A stretch of DNA of 23,998 bases from CAZMVU01 sp964569295 (lineage in GTDB: Bacteria > Hydrogenedentota > Hydrogenedentia > Hydrogenedentales > JAGMZX01). The notes under the pieces are model-generated. The model did no database searches, was not told where the DNA came from, and was given only the letters and a program-made list of their open reading frames with translations. How positions within the stretch are numbered: the first letter of the stretch is position 1; each line of letters begins with the position of its first letter. Both the position numbers and the translations under genes were made by a program. Positions 17,726-23,998 of the stretch are shown here, one piece after another. The stretch spans positions 1 through 23,998 of the forward strand of contig CAZMVU010000055.1 of NCBI GenBank assembly GCA_964569295.1. The letters run 5' to 3'.

Positions 17726-18727
17726 CTAGAGGCCTGGGATGTTCCCGTCGAAGGCCGCAACCAGCACGGCGAAGGCCTTGGTTGACGGATGCTCGCCGGG
17801 ATACCGCAGGAAGTCCACATGCCCATCAAGGAACAGCGTGTTGATCCCGCCGGGAATGTGGTTGAAATCCGAGGGATTCAGGTCAATGATGTCCCACATG
17901 ACCGGCAACGTGCTTTGTGCCTCAGTGGACTGCGCCGGGTCGTTGATGTCGGTAATAAGAAACCGTTCAATCCCCTCCCGCAGGCGCCACAGGGTTACGT
18001 CCGTACCATCGAGCGGCGGCATGTTCGTACGATCGCCCACCGTCACATCCTCATCCAGCTCGCTGAGTACACGCGGGTCCGAGCCGTAATTCTCCTCCAC
18101 AGATTCAATCAACGTAGCCAGCTCCATCAGAATTGCCAAGTCCACAAAACCCTGGAGTCCTGACGCAGTCGGCTCGACAGTGGGCGGGTTCGGACTCGCA
18201 CCGCGCATAACAATGTCCTCTTCCGTGAAGGTCCATCCGAGGTAGATATAGGAATCCGAACCAAATTGGCATGGGTCGATGCCATCGTCTTCCCCATCGT
18301 TATCGAAGTCGAACCCAAACTCATCCTCGACCGGCTCCCGATCGGCGTCTGACGGACAGATCAAAATGGCGGCATCATTCAGGTACTCCGGATACACGGC
18401 CGGCCCGTCAAACATTGTCGTAATGCCCAAATCGTTACAGTTATCCGTCTCCGATGTGCCCGGTACCGGAACTTCCGGCGTACTGTCCGTGTCGAAATGC
18501 TGCAGCATCGGAAAGCGCTCGCCCGCGTCTTCGTTCGCGTACATCTTGAACACGACGCCAAGCTGCTTCAGGTTGTTCTGACAGCTCGCACGCCGGGCCG
18601 CTTCCCGCGCGCGGGCCAATGCCGGCAACAGAATGGCCGCCAAAATGCCGATGATGGCGATAACCACCAACAACTCGATTAGTGTGAATCCCCGCCCGCA
18701 CCCTTTGGATGCATAACTACGTAACAT
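17726..18727 (-). CDS. Type II secretion / pilin-like protein with prepilin N-terminus
   Basis: A 333-residue pseudopilin-type protein. The prepilin peptidase site is 'GRG-FTLIELLVVIAIIGIL', cleaved after Gly13, with Glu18 at the usual +5 position; the hydrophobic helix runs to about residue 38. 'ARRASCQNNLKQLGVVFKMY' follows, as in the large families of planctomycetes, Lentisphaerae and relatives. The C-terminus carries 'HIPGGINTLFLDGHVDFLRY', the processing-associated H-X9-DG motif, although here ten residues separate His and DG. The middle (about 60-250) is strongly acidic, with many Asp and Glu. A GAGGAGGT Shine-Dalgarno lies eight bases before the ATG, a good promoter at 18815-18843, and a terminator follows, so it is probably transcribed alone. 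Such proteins are often present in many copies per genome; its partners and surface role are unknown. Confidence 0.9.
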   Translation of the reverse strand: MLRSYASKGCGRGFTLIELLVVIAIIGILAAILLPALARAREAARRASCQNNLKQLGVVFKMYANEDAGERFPMLQHFDTDSTPEVPVPGTSETDNCNDLGITTMFDGPAVYPEYLNDAAILICPSDADREPVEDEFGFDFDNDGEDDGIDPCQFGSDSYIYLGWTFTEEDIVMRGASPNPPTVEPTASGLQGFVDLAILMELATLIESVEENYGSDPRVLSELDEDVTVGDRTNMPPLDGTDVTLWRLREGIERFLITDINDPAQSTEAQSTLPVMWDIIDLNPSDFNHIPGGINTLFLDGHVDFLRYPGEHPSTKAFAVLVAAFDGNIPGL

Positions 18728-18814
18728 ATCGTGACCTCCTCACTGTTTTACTGTCTGACTTTGTTACGCCCAACGCGTCATCGCGCCTGCACAAGTGCAA
18801 GACCAACAGGTTCG

Positions 18815-18843
18815 AGTATAAAGCATTTTGCACAGTACATCAA
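18815..18843 (-). promoter_or_regulatory. Sigma-70 type promoter of the pseudopilin gene
   Basis: On the minus strand TTGATG (18843-18838) and TATACT (18820-18815) are separated by exactly 17 bases. The start codon at 18727 is about 80 bases beyond the predicted transcription start. Confidence 0.55.
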
Positions 18844-18937
18844 CCTCTAAGATGCGGTGCATAGCGGGCGTGCCAGATATTACAGTTTTGATATTATAGA
18901 TTTGCGCAATAATTCCGCTGTATCGCGACGGCCGGTT

Positions 18938-18957
18938 TTATCCACACGTTTTCCACA
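18938..18957 (+). promoter_or_regulatory. Pair of DnaA boxes
   Basis: TTATCCACA (18938-18946) is the perfect high-affinity DnaA box known from E. coli. TTTTCCACA (18949-18957) fits the looser TTWTNCACA consensus. The boxes point the same way and start 11 bases apart, about one helical turn, so both would lie on one face of the DNA. They may mark a replication origin, a DnaA-controlled promoter or a DnaA-titrating site. Confidence 0.5.
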
Positions 18958-18972
18958 GGCGTGCGGCGAGGC

Positions 18973-18988
18973 TACCGGCCGGCCGGTA
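18973..18988. repeat. Perfect 16-bp palindrome
   Basis: TACCGGCCGGCCGGTA is a perfect loopless palindrome, 15 bases to the right of the DnaA box pair and 12 bases to the left of the AT-rich block at 19001. Its form suits a dimeric protein-binding site. Confidence 0.6.
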
Positions 18989-19564
18989 TTTGTCTGAGCC
19001 GATATATAAGTACTTGCTATAAAAAGAGATAAAAGATCGGTACAAAAAGTGCCACGGGTGATCTCCTGTGCTTGTTGGGTAGGCAAAGCGGAAGTAATTC
19101 ACCGGGAAATTTTTTGCTTGACAATGGGCGCATCAAGGCTGGGAGCTTGCGCCCCGGTGCATGAACCTGAAAGAATCAAGTGTGCGTTAAGCAGTTGATA
19201 GTGTTGGAGAAGCAGAGGGTGAAGGCGCTGAACGGGCGGGTGCCGCAACGTGTCAAAACGCACGGTGGTCCCCGAATTTGTTGACAAGCGGCTGCGCGCT
19301 TCCGTTTGCCGCACCGGATTACGGTATGCATAAGAAGATGGCCCTGGGGCCACGCACTGGAAGGGATTGGCCCTTGTTCCTCCGCCAAAGGCGCGCTGGC
19401 GGGCAACGGCTACAGCCCCATTGCCAAGCCGGGCGAATTGCCCTTCGAGCACAGGCGCGTTGTTTCAGCCCGCGTGGGCGGGCCGCTTTGTAACCAACCT
19501 GAGTTTGACCGCCGCCATACGGAGGCGGGGCAATTGATAGGCACAACAGCCGGTGGAGAATCGC

Positions 19565-20110
19565 ATGCGTATTATTGCGGGGCGCGCCCGGGGCCTTCGA
19601 TTGGAACCGCCCGGCGACCTTCCGGTGCGGCCCAGCCTCGACCGCGTGCGCGAGGCGGTGTTCAGTGCGCTTACCGGCCGCCTCGCGGGGGCGCGGTTTC
19701 TCGACCTGTTCGCCGGCACCGGGGCCAATGGCCTTGAAGCGCTCAGCCGCGGCGCCGCGGCCGCCACGCTGGTGGACGCGAACCCCCGGGTGTGCGCGCT
19801 CATCCGCCGCAATCTCGCCAAAACGCGCTTGCATGTGGATGCACGGGTGCTGCTGCTCGATTTGCCGGCGGATCTGGGGCGTGCGGCCGACCCCGCCGGC
19901 GCGTATGATCTGGTGTATGCCGACCCGCCCCATGCGTTCACGCAGTACGAGGCACTGCTCGAAGAACTCGATGCGCATGCCTTGGTGGCGCCTGATGGGT
20001 GGGTGGTGCTCGAACATCCCCAACAGGCCGAGGTTCCGGAGGTGGTGGGCCGTTGGACGCGCAACCGGACCCGCCGCTATGGGCGATCGGGGGTGACCGT
20101 TTTTGCTTGA
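19565..20110 (+). CDS. rsmD: 16S rRNA (guanine966-N2)-methyltransferase
   Basis: RsmD methylates G966 of 16S rRNA during 30S assembly, using S-adenosylmethionine. The 181-residue product has the family pattern: 'MRIIAGRARGLRLEPP' at the N-terminus, 'VRPSLDRVREAVFSAL' (21-36), the S-adenosylmethionine-binding 'FLDLFAGTGANGLEALSRGA' (45-64) and the catalytic region 'DLVYADPPHAF' (115-125). The fourth residue of the usual (N/D)PP(Y/F) motif is His here (DPPH, 120-123). ATG at 19565 is preferred over the in-frame GTG at 19553 because GGAG lies six bases before it and the protein then starts as in relatives. It is the first of the rightward genes after the divergent intergenic region; coaD, a common neighbour, is absent. 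Confidence 0.9.
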   Translation: MRIIAGRARGLRLEPPGDLPVRPSLDRVREAVFSALTGRLAGARFLDLFAGTGANGLEALSRGAAAATLVDANPRVCALIRRNLAKTRLHVDARVLLLDLPADLGRAADPAGAYDLVYADPPHAFTQYEALLEELDAHALVAPDGWVVLEHPQQAEVPEVVGRWTRNRTRRYGRSGVTVFA

Positions 20111-20135
20111 CGGCAAATGTGGTATGTGCTAGGGT
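20107..20135 (+). promoter_or_regulatory. Possible promoter of nrdR
   Basis: TTGACG (20107-20112) and TAGGGT (20130-20135) are separated by 17 bases, with TG one base before the -10 hexamer (extended -10). The -35 overlaps the rsmD stop codon, and the start of nrdR lies about 95 bases downstream. Confidence 0.4.
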
Positions 20136-20229
20136 GCAATAGGTACAATATCTAGAAGTTTGTGGGCGGCCTTCGAGGCATGGGTAGTTCTTGCGCCGCC
20201 GCTGGTTCGCGTGGAGAGGCTCAAAAACT

Positions 20230-20679
20230 ATGCGCTGTCCCTTTTGTAGTCACAGTCACGCCCGCGTGGTCGACTCCCGCGCCGCCAAAGAGGGCGACGC
20301 CATCCGCCGCCGCCGCGAATGTCTCAAATGCGGCCGCCGCTTTACGACCTACGAGCGCATCGAGGAAGTGGCGCAGATGGTCATGAAGAAGGATGGCCGC
20401 CGCGAGAACTTTGACCGGTGGAAGCTCAAGAGTGGCATCCTCAAGGCGGTCGAGAAACGGCCCATCGGGCTCGATCAGGTGGATGGGATGATGGAGGAGA
20501 TCGAGCGGGAGCTGTTCAACTCGAACGAGACCGAGGTGACCACCGAAGCCGTGGGCGAGGCGGTCATGAACAAGCTGAAGTCGCTTGACGAAGTCGCCTA
20601 TGTACGTTTCGCTTCGGTGTACCGCCAGTTCAAAGACCTCAATGAGTTCATGGCAGAACTGAAACACATGCTCACCTGA
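20230..20679 (+). CDS. nrdR: Transcriptional repressor NrdR
   Basis: NrdR represses ribonucleotide reductase genes in response to the ATP/dATP state. The 149-residue product has the N-terminal zinc ribbon with Cys3, Cys6, Cys31 and Cys34 ('MRCPFC' and 'CLKCGRRFTTYERIEEV') and the ATP-cone domain from about residue 49 ('MVMKKDGRRENFDRWKLKSG'). The conserved 'VAYVRFASVYRQFKDLNEF' closes the domain. Length is normal. The frame extends to 20191, but ATG at 20230 gives the zinc ribbon at the N-terminus and has GGAGAGG upstream. No ribonucleotide reductase gene or obvious pair of NrdR boxes was found in the window. It follows rsmD by 119 bases and probably has its own promoter. Confidence 0.96.
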   Translation: MRCPFCSHSHARVVDSRAAKEGDAIRRRRECLKCGRRFTTYERIEEVAQMVMKKDGRRENFDRWKLKSGILKAVEKRPIGLDQVDGMMEEIERELFNSNETEVTTEAVGEAVMNKLKSLDEVAYVRFASVYRQFKDLNEFMAELKHMLT

Positions 20680-21104
20680 ACGCGCGTCCTCCGCTTGTGC
20701 GCCGCGCTGCGGGGTGAACAATGCCGGTGTGCCCCGTGTCCGAGGGCCAACCGAACCACCGGGCCGCTTGAATTACGACGCATCCGCCCGCCTGTGGGCG
20801 CTATCCAACTTGTTGCGTCTTGCCATGGAAGAACGGCAGGCGCAAACACCGGACGCGGAACACGCGAGGGCAAAAGCCAGCCGGGAATGGTCAGAACCGG
20901 TGTGAGGCGCCGGCACGAACGGCCACCGTGCACCGCAGGCCGCGACGGCGTGGCGTTGGCTTTGCCGGACCCCGGCGCCGGCATGGAATGGCCATGGGGG
21001 AATTTTGCCGTGCGCCACAAATGTTTGCGTCATACGCAACTACGCGATACGGGGAATTACGCAAGCGCTTTTTTGAGGGCGGCAAGCAGGGTTGGCTCGA
21101 CGGC
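20680..21104 (+). other. Intergenic region nrdR / mqnE-like
   Basis: A 425-base gap. A short frame at 20714-20905 (GTG start, 63 codons) has a plausible amphipathic C-terminal half but no ribosome binding site and is not called. Near the next gene TTGCGT/ACGCAA (21025-21030 with 21034-21039) forms an inverted repeat, and ACGCAA recurs at 21059-21064, 25 bases away, which could be an operator. The mqnE-like frame is open through much of this region, so a longer start, for example ATG at 21021, is not excluded. Confidence 0.5.
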
Positions 21105-22079
21105 ATGATAACGGCGCACCATCTTGTGAATACACGTATACCACGGCTGGAAGCGGAAGAGTTGCTTTACCGGGTGCCCCTGCTTACGCTCGGGCGTCCG
21201 GCCTTCGACCGCAAGCGTGCCCACCATGGCGATCAAGTGGCGTACGCAGCGTCCGCCCGCGAGGTGCTTTACGTGACTGGGAGCACGACGCCAGGCCCCG
21301 CGAATCCGCTCTGGAAACGCATCGAGAAACCGGAGCTTCGCGCCCTGCATCTGGTGGGTGCCGGGTGGCACCGCTGGGGTTGGGGTCCGTTTACCGCGTT
21401 CTTGCGGGCAGTGCGCGCCGCCCGGCACGATGTGTGGGTGACGGCACTGACCCCGGTGGATGTGGCGGCCTTTGGACGGGCCCGGCACATGAGCTGCCGC
21501 AAGGTACTCGCAACGCTTCATGGGGCGGGACTGGATGAGCTGGATGACGCGGGTATGCCGCCGCCGCTCATGGCGAAGCCCGCGCCACATGAAGACCCGG
21601 CCGGCCTTGCGCCGGCAGCATGGCAGGCGGTGCAGGCACAGGCCCACGAGGCCGGGCTCGCGACGCGCGCCGTGCTGCACTACGGCGGCCCGGAAACGGG
21701 AACCATGCTGTTGGACCAACTGTTTGCGTTGCGTGATCTCGAGGACCAGGCGCCGGGATGTCACAGCGTGACCTTGCGTCCGGCGGCAGCCAGGCTGGCG
21801 CCCGCCTGGACCTTGCGTGTAACGGCGGTAACGCGCTTGCTGCTGGACAATATAGCGCGCGTGCAGACGCCATGGCCCCACCACCATATGACGGGAGAAA
21901 CGGCGATGGCGTGCCTCGCTTTTGGCGCGGATACCCTCGATACCACAGCCGCCAAGGTGACGGAAGCCCACCGCGGCTTGCCGCGCATGATCCGCCAGGC
22001 AGGCCAGACACCCGCGGAAAGCGGTCAGACCCTGTTCCTCACCACGAGGCCGGCCAGCGCACATGCCGCAGCCGGCTGA
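21105..22079 (+). CDS. MqnE-like protein lacking the radical SAM cysteines (pseudoenzyme)
   Basis: A 324-residue protein with the outline of aminofutalosine synthase MqnE. 'PLLTLGRPAFDRKRAHHGDQ' (25-44) fits the 'LLALG...R...HGD' start of the family; 'LHLVGAGW' corresponds to 'LHIVGGLHP'; 'AVLHYGGPETGTMLLDQLF' (189-207) to 'ATMLYGHIET...DHL'; and 'AVTRLLLDNI' with 'LAFGADTLDTT' (271-281) to the C-terminal signatures. The stretch where CX3CX2C should lie (about 48-65) contains no cysteine; the only three in the protein are 131, 219 and 270. The HPDLP and GGGAE motifs are lost too. It therefore should not bind the [4Fe-4S] cluster. The reading frame is intact and the gene heads an operon, 19 bases before mqnA. 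ATG 21105 fits the family's N-terminus; ATG 21021 is an alternative. A structural or regulatory role is inference. Confidence 0.75.
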   Translation: MITAHHLVNTRIPRLEAEELLYRVPLLTLGRPAFDRKRAHHGDQVAYAASAREVLYVTGSTTPGPANPLWKRIEKPELRALHLVGAGWHRWGWGPFTAFLRAVRAARHDVWVTALTPVDVAAFGRARHMSCRKVLATLHGAGLDELDDAGMPPPLMAKPAPHEDPAGLAPAAWQAVQAQAHEAGLATRAVLHYGGPETGTMLLDQLFALRDLEDQAPGCHSVTLRPAAARLAPAWTLRVTAVTRLLLDNIARVQTPWPHHHMTGETAMACLAFGADTLDTTAAKVTEAHRGLPRMIRQAGQTPAESGQTLFLTTRPASAHAAAG

Positions 22080-22098
22080 GCCAGGAGCTTAGATACCC

Positions 22099-22878
22099 AT
22101 GATTCGCATCGCTACTTTAGACAGTCTTGCCGCCCGCCCGTTTGCGCTCGTACCGCCGGCATTTCCAGCGGATGTGATGCCCTGTGCGCCGGCGGAGGTA
22201 TACAGCCGCGCGGCCACCGGTATGTGCGATGCCGCCCTGCTGCCGGCGGCACGCCTGGGTGAGTTCGATCACCTGATGGAACCGCTGGGCGCCTATGGCA
22301 TTGCCAGTGCGGATGCCGCCTTCGCGGCCACACTCGTGTGCCAGGAACCGGTCGAGGCGGTTATCACGGGGGGAAAGCCCATCGGCTGCACGCAGCGATC
22401 GCAGACAGTGCGCGACCTGCTCCGGCATTTGGCCCGGGGCGCGTATGGGTATGAACCGGTGTTCACGCACGAAACCGCGCGGGCGGCGGACCGGCTGCTG
22501 ATCGGCGATGATGCGGCGCTGTATCAGCTATGCAACCGGGCGACGGGACGTTGCCATGACCTGGGCCGCTGGTGGCGCCGGGCTATGGGGTACCCCTTCG
22601 TATGGGCGCGCTGGGCCGTGCGCCGCGACCTCGGCGCGGATAGCCGCCGGCTGCTGTTGGATTGGCTTGATGAGACGACGGCGTGCGCGGCAACCGAAGC
22701 GGGGCGCGAACGGCTGGCCGAAGCCGGGGTGGCCTCGCTCACCGATGTCGAGGCGCGTGCATTTGCGCGCAGTTACTACACGGCTGTACACGTGCGCCTG
22801 TCGCTGGCGGATCTCCATGGGTTGAGCACGTTCCTCCGCTTGCAGGAAATGCAGGAGCCATGGAACAAGAGCGCGTAG
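22099..22878 (+). CDS. mqnA: Chorismate dehydratase MqnA (menaquinone synthesis)
   Basis: MqnA dehydrates chorismate to 3-enolpyruvylbenzoate, the first step of the futalosine menaquinone route. The 259-residue protein has the periplasmic-binding-protein-like fold markers of the family: 'SRAATGMCDAALLPAARLGE' (54-73), 'RSQTVRDLLRHL', 'RLLIGDDALYQL'-like segment 'DRLLIGDDAALYQL', and the strong signature 'HDLGRWWRRAMGYPFVWARW'. At the N-terminus the usual 'FLNALP'-type segment reads 'SLAARP', so the conserved Asn is Ala. The length is close to normal. AGGAG lies 11 bases upstream of the ATG. It follows the MqnE-like gene by 19 bases and its end overlaps mqnC by 19 bases, so the three genes form a tight operon. 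Divergence at the N-terminus makes the exact activity less certain than the family assignment. Confidence 0.87.
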   Translation: MIRIATLDSLAARPFALVPPAFPADVMPCAPAEVYSRAATGMCDAALLPAARLGEFDHLMEPLGAYGIASADAAFAATLVCQEPVEAVITGGKPIGCTQRSQTVRDLLRHLARGAYGYEPVFTHETARAADRLLIGDDAALYQLCNRATGRCHDLGRWWRRAMGYPFVWARWAVRRDLGADSRRLLLDWLDETTACAATEAGRERLAEAGVASLTDVEARAFARSYYTAVHVRLSLADLHGLSTFLRLQEMQEPWNKSA

Positions 22879-23954
22879 GGCGCAGCGAGGCGCAATATCT
22901 GCTGCAAGAAGCGCCGCTCATGGTGTTGCTCGAGCAGGCTGGCGCGGCGCGGCGTGCCCTGGGCTTTGGCCAGACGGCCACCTTCTGCCGGGAAGCGCTC
23001 CTGCACTATACAAACGTGTGCACCACGGCGTGTTCGTTTTGCAGTTTCTACCGCAGCCCGGGCCATGACCAGGCGTTCACGGCGGCCATCGACACACTGG
23101 TGTCGCGGGCGGTTGCCGCCCGTGCCGCAGGAGCCACGACGGTCGTCGTGCAGGGCGGTCACCACCCGGACCTGCCGTTCTCCTACTACACGGATCTGAT
23201 CGCGGCTTTGCGTGCGGCCGTGCCGGACCTCGTAATCGCCGGCTTTTCCCCGCCAGAGGTCAACCATATGGCCGTCCGGAGCGGCCGGCCATACACGGCG
23301 GTGCTCGCCGAACTCGCCGCGGGCGGCCTCGATGTGCTTACCGGTGCGGGTGCGGATGTCTTGGCCGAGGCGGTGCGGCAGCATATTTCGCAGGCGAAGA
23401 TTCCGGGCGAGACGTGGCTCGCCATCATGCGCGCGGCCCAGGAGTACAGCATCCACACGACGGCCACGCTCACCTATGGCCACCGCGAAACGGACGCGAA
23501 TCTCATCGACCATCTATTCCGGGTGCGGGCGATGCAGGATGAGACCGGCGGTTTTACGGCGTTCACACCCTGGAGCTATAAGCCGCAAGGGTCGCCGCTT
23601 GGCCAGCTCACGCCGCAGGGGGAACTGCCGGGCTATTACCTGCGCTTGATCGCCGTGTCGCGGCTGGTGCTCGACAATGTGCCCCATGTGCAGGCCGCCA
23701 ACGAAGCCGAAGGCTGGCGTGTGGCACACCTCGCGCTTCAGGCGGGGGCGGATGATTTCGGCGCGGTGCTTGTGGAGGGATCCGGTGCGGTGCCGCCGGC
23801 GGCGCCGCCTGCGAAGACGGCCGAGGCGGCGGTGCGCGCCATACACGAGGCGGGGTTTATACCCGTCGAGCGTGATGGCGCATATCGCACAGTGCCGCGC
23901 AACCATGCTGAACGCCAGGCCACGCCGGACTCAGGAATTCCGGTAATTCTTTAG
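22860..23954 (+). CDS. mqnC: Cyclic dehypoxanthinyl futalosine synthase MqnC
   Basis: MqnC is the radical SAM enzyme that cyclises dehypoxanthinylfutalosine in menaquinone synthesis. The 364-residue protein keeps the [4Fe-4S] motif CX3CX2C in 'YTNVCTTACSFCSFYR' (Cys54, Cys58, Cys61), followed by 'VVVQGGHHPDLPFSYY', 'FSPPEVNHMAV', 'TTATLTYGHRETDANLIDHL', 'RAMQDETGGFTAFTPWSYKP' and 'RLIAVSRLVLDNVPHVQA'. 'QDETGGFTAF.PW' distinguishes MqnC from MqnE. The frame is open to 22683, inside mqnA, but ATG at 22860 is chosen because AGGAG lies just upstream (a second AGGAAA slightly further) and the N-terminus then matches the family; it overlaps mqnA by 19 bases, implying translational coupling. The dispersed repeat begins immediately at its stop codon. 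mqnB and mqnD are not in the window. Confidence 0.93.
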   Translation: MEQERVGRSEAQYLLQEAPLMVLLEQAGAARRALGFGQTATFCREALLHYTNVCTTACSFCSFYRSPGHDQAFTAAIDTLVSRAVAARAAGATTVVVQGGHHPDLPFSYYTDLIAALRAAVPDLVIAGFSPPEVNHMAVRSGRPYTAVLAELAAGGLDVLTGAGADVLAEAVRQHISQAKIPGETWLAIMRAAQEYSIHTTATLTYGHRETDANLIDHLFRVRAMQDETGGFTAFTPWSYKPQGSPLGQLTPQGELPGYYLRLIAVSRLVLDNVPHVQAANEAEGWRVAHLALQAGADDFGAVLVEGSGAVPPAAPPAKTAEAAVRAIHEAGFIPVERDGAYRTVPRNHAERQATPDSGIPVIL

Positions 23955-23998
23955 GGTGCAGTTCTTCTACTACCGATGTTTTGGTTCCTTCGTGCCAG
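23952..23998 (+). repeat. Dispersed repeat, copy 3 (inverted)
   Basis: From GGGTGCAG at 23954 onward this is the reverse complement of 1-55 and 9577-9631, with one difference (near 23997) before the window ends. The first G of the repeat is the last base of the mqnC TAG stop codon. The copy continues beyond the window. Confidence 0.85.

Larger units (their letters stand above)
18728..19564. other. Divergent intergenic region with DnaA boxes and AT-rich blocks
   Basis: An 837-base gap between the leftward pseudopilin gene and rightward rsmD. The left half holds the pseudopilin promoter, AT-rich blocks at about 18875-18915 and 19001-19050, two DnaA boxes (18938-18957) and a perfect 16-bp palindrome (18973-18988). 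The right half (19155-19564) is GC-rich with no gene recognised; TTGACA at 19118-19123 has no fitting -10 sequence. A small inverted repeat GGGCGC/GCGCCC spans 19126-19154. Confidence 0.6.

Noticed and set aside
18808..18818. GGTTCGAGT, like a tRNA T-loop
   Set aside because: No acceptor or anticodon stems fit around it, and it overlaps a good minus-strand promoter.
18880..19086. 68-codon minus-strand frame across the DnaA boxes
   Set aside because: It crosses an AT-rich, palindromic regulatory region and its product resembles nothing; chance frame.
19118..19123. Perfect TTGACA in the pseudopilin-rsmD gap
   Set aside because: The sequence at the -10 position is GC-rich; not called as a promoter.
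20714..20905. 63-codon frame between nrdR and the mqnE-like gene
   Set aside because: The C-terminal half looks protein-like, but the GTG start has no Shine-Dalgarno and the N-terminal half looks random; not enough to call a gene.

Overview
The window is GC-rich and gene-dense, and looks like one chromosomal segment of an uncultured-type Gram-negative bacterium. A prepilin-type pseudopilin with a C-terminal H-Xn-DG motif, a full-length DsbD, a lipoprotein signal, futalosine-route menaquinone genes and several intergenic palindrome and mini-repeat families together suggest the Planctomycetota / Verrucomicrobiota / Hydrogenedentota neighbourhood. That placement is from memory and tentative. No phage, plasmid, tRNA, rRNA or CRISPR feature was seen.

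Layout, left to right. (1) 56-5100, minus strand: a probable operon of a GT-C-like polytopic membrane protein, a DUF58 protein and a DUF4129 membrane protein. (2) 5450-8585, plus strand: the glyoxylate shunt, malate synthase (aceB) then isocitrate lyase (aceA), closed by a clear intrinsic terminator. (3) 8586-9725: a gene-free patchwork of at least five short repeat families, including a 252-bp MITE-like element. (4) 9726-15064, minus strand: serC, then two thioredoxin-type genes, dsbD and a YyaL/SSP411 homologue. (5) 15065-15855: an intergenic stretch with three tandem hairpins that carry G-rich loops. (6) 15856-18727: queA (plus), facing a glycine-zipper lipoprotein and a pseudopilin (both minus). 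(7) 18728-19564: a divergent intergenic region with two DnaA boxes, a 16-bp palindrome and AT-rich blocks. (8) 19565-23954, plus strand: rsmD, nrdR and a three-gene menaquinone (futalosine) operon.

The most unusual item is the first gene of the menaquinone operon. It keeps the outline of aminofutalosine synthase (MqnE) in an intact reading frame but has lost the CX3CX2C cluster of radical SAM enzymes, while its neighbour MqnC keeps it. It looks like a radical-SAM pseudoenzyme retained beside MqnA and MqnC.

The window begins and ends with oppositely oriented copies of the same ~50-bp repeat found at the end of the MITE-like element near 9.6 kb. In both terminal copies the repeat directly abuts the stop codon of the neighbouring gene.
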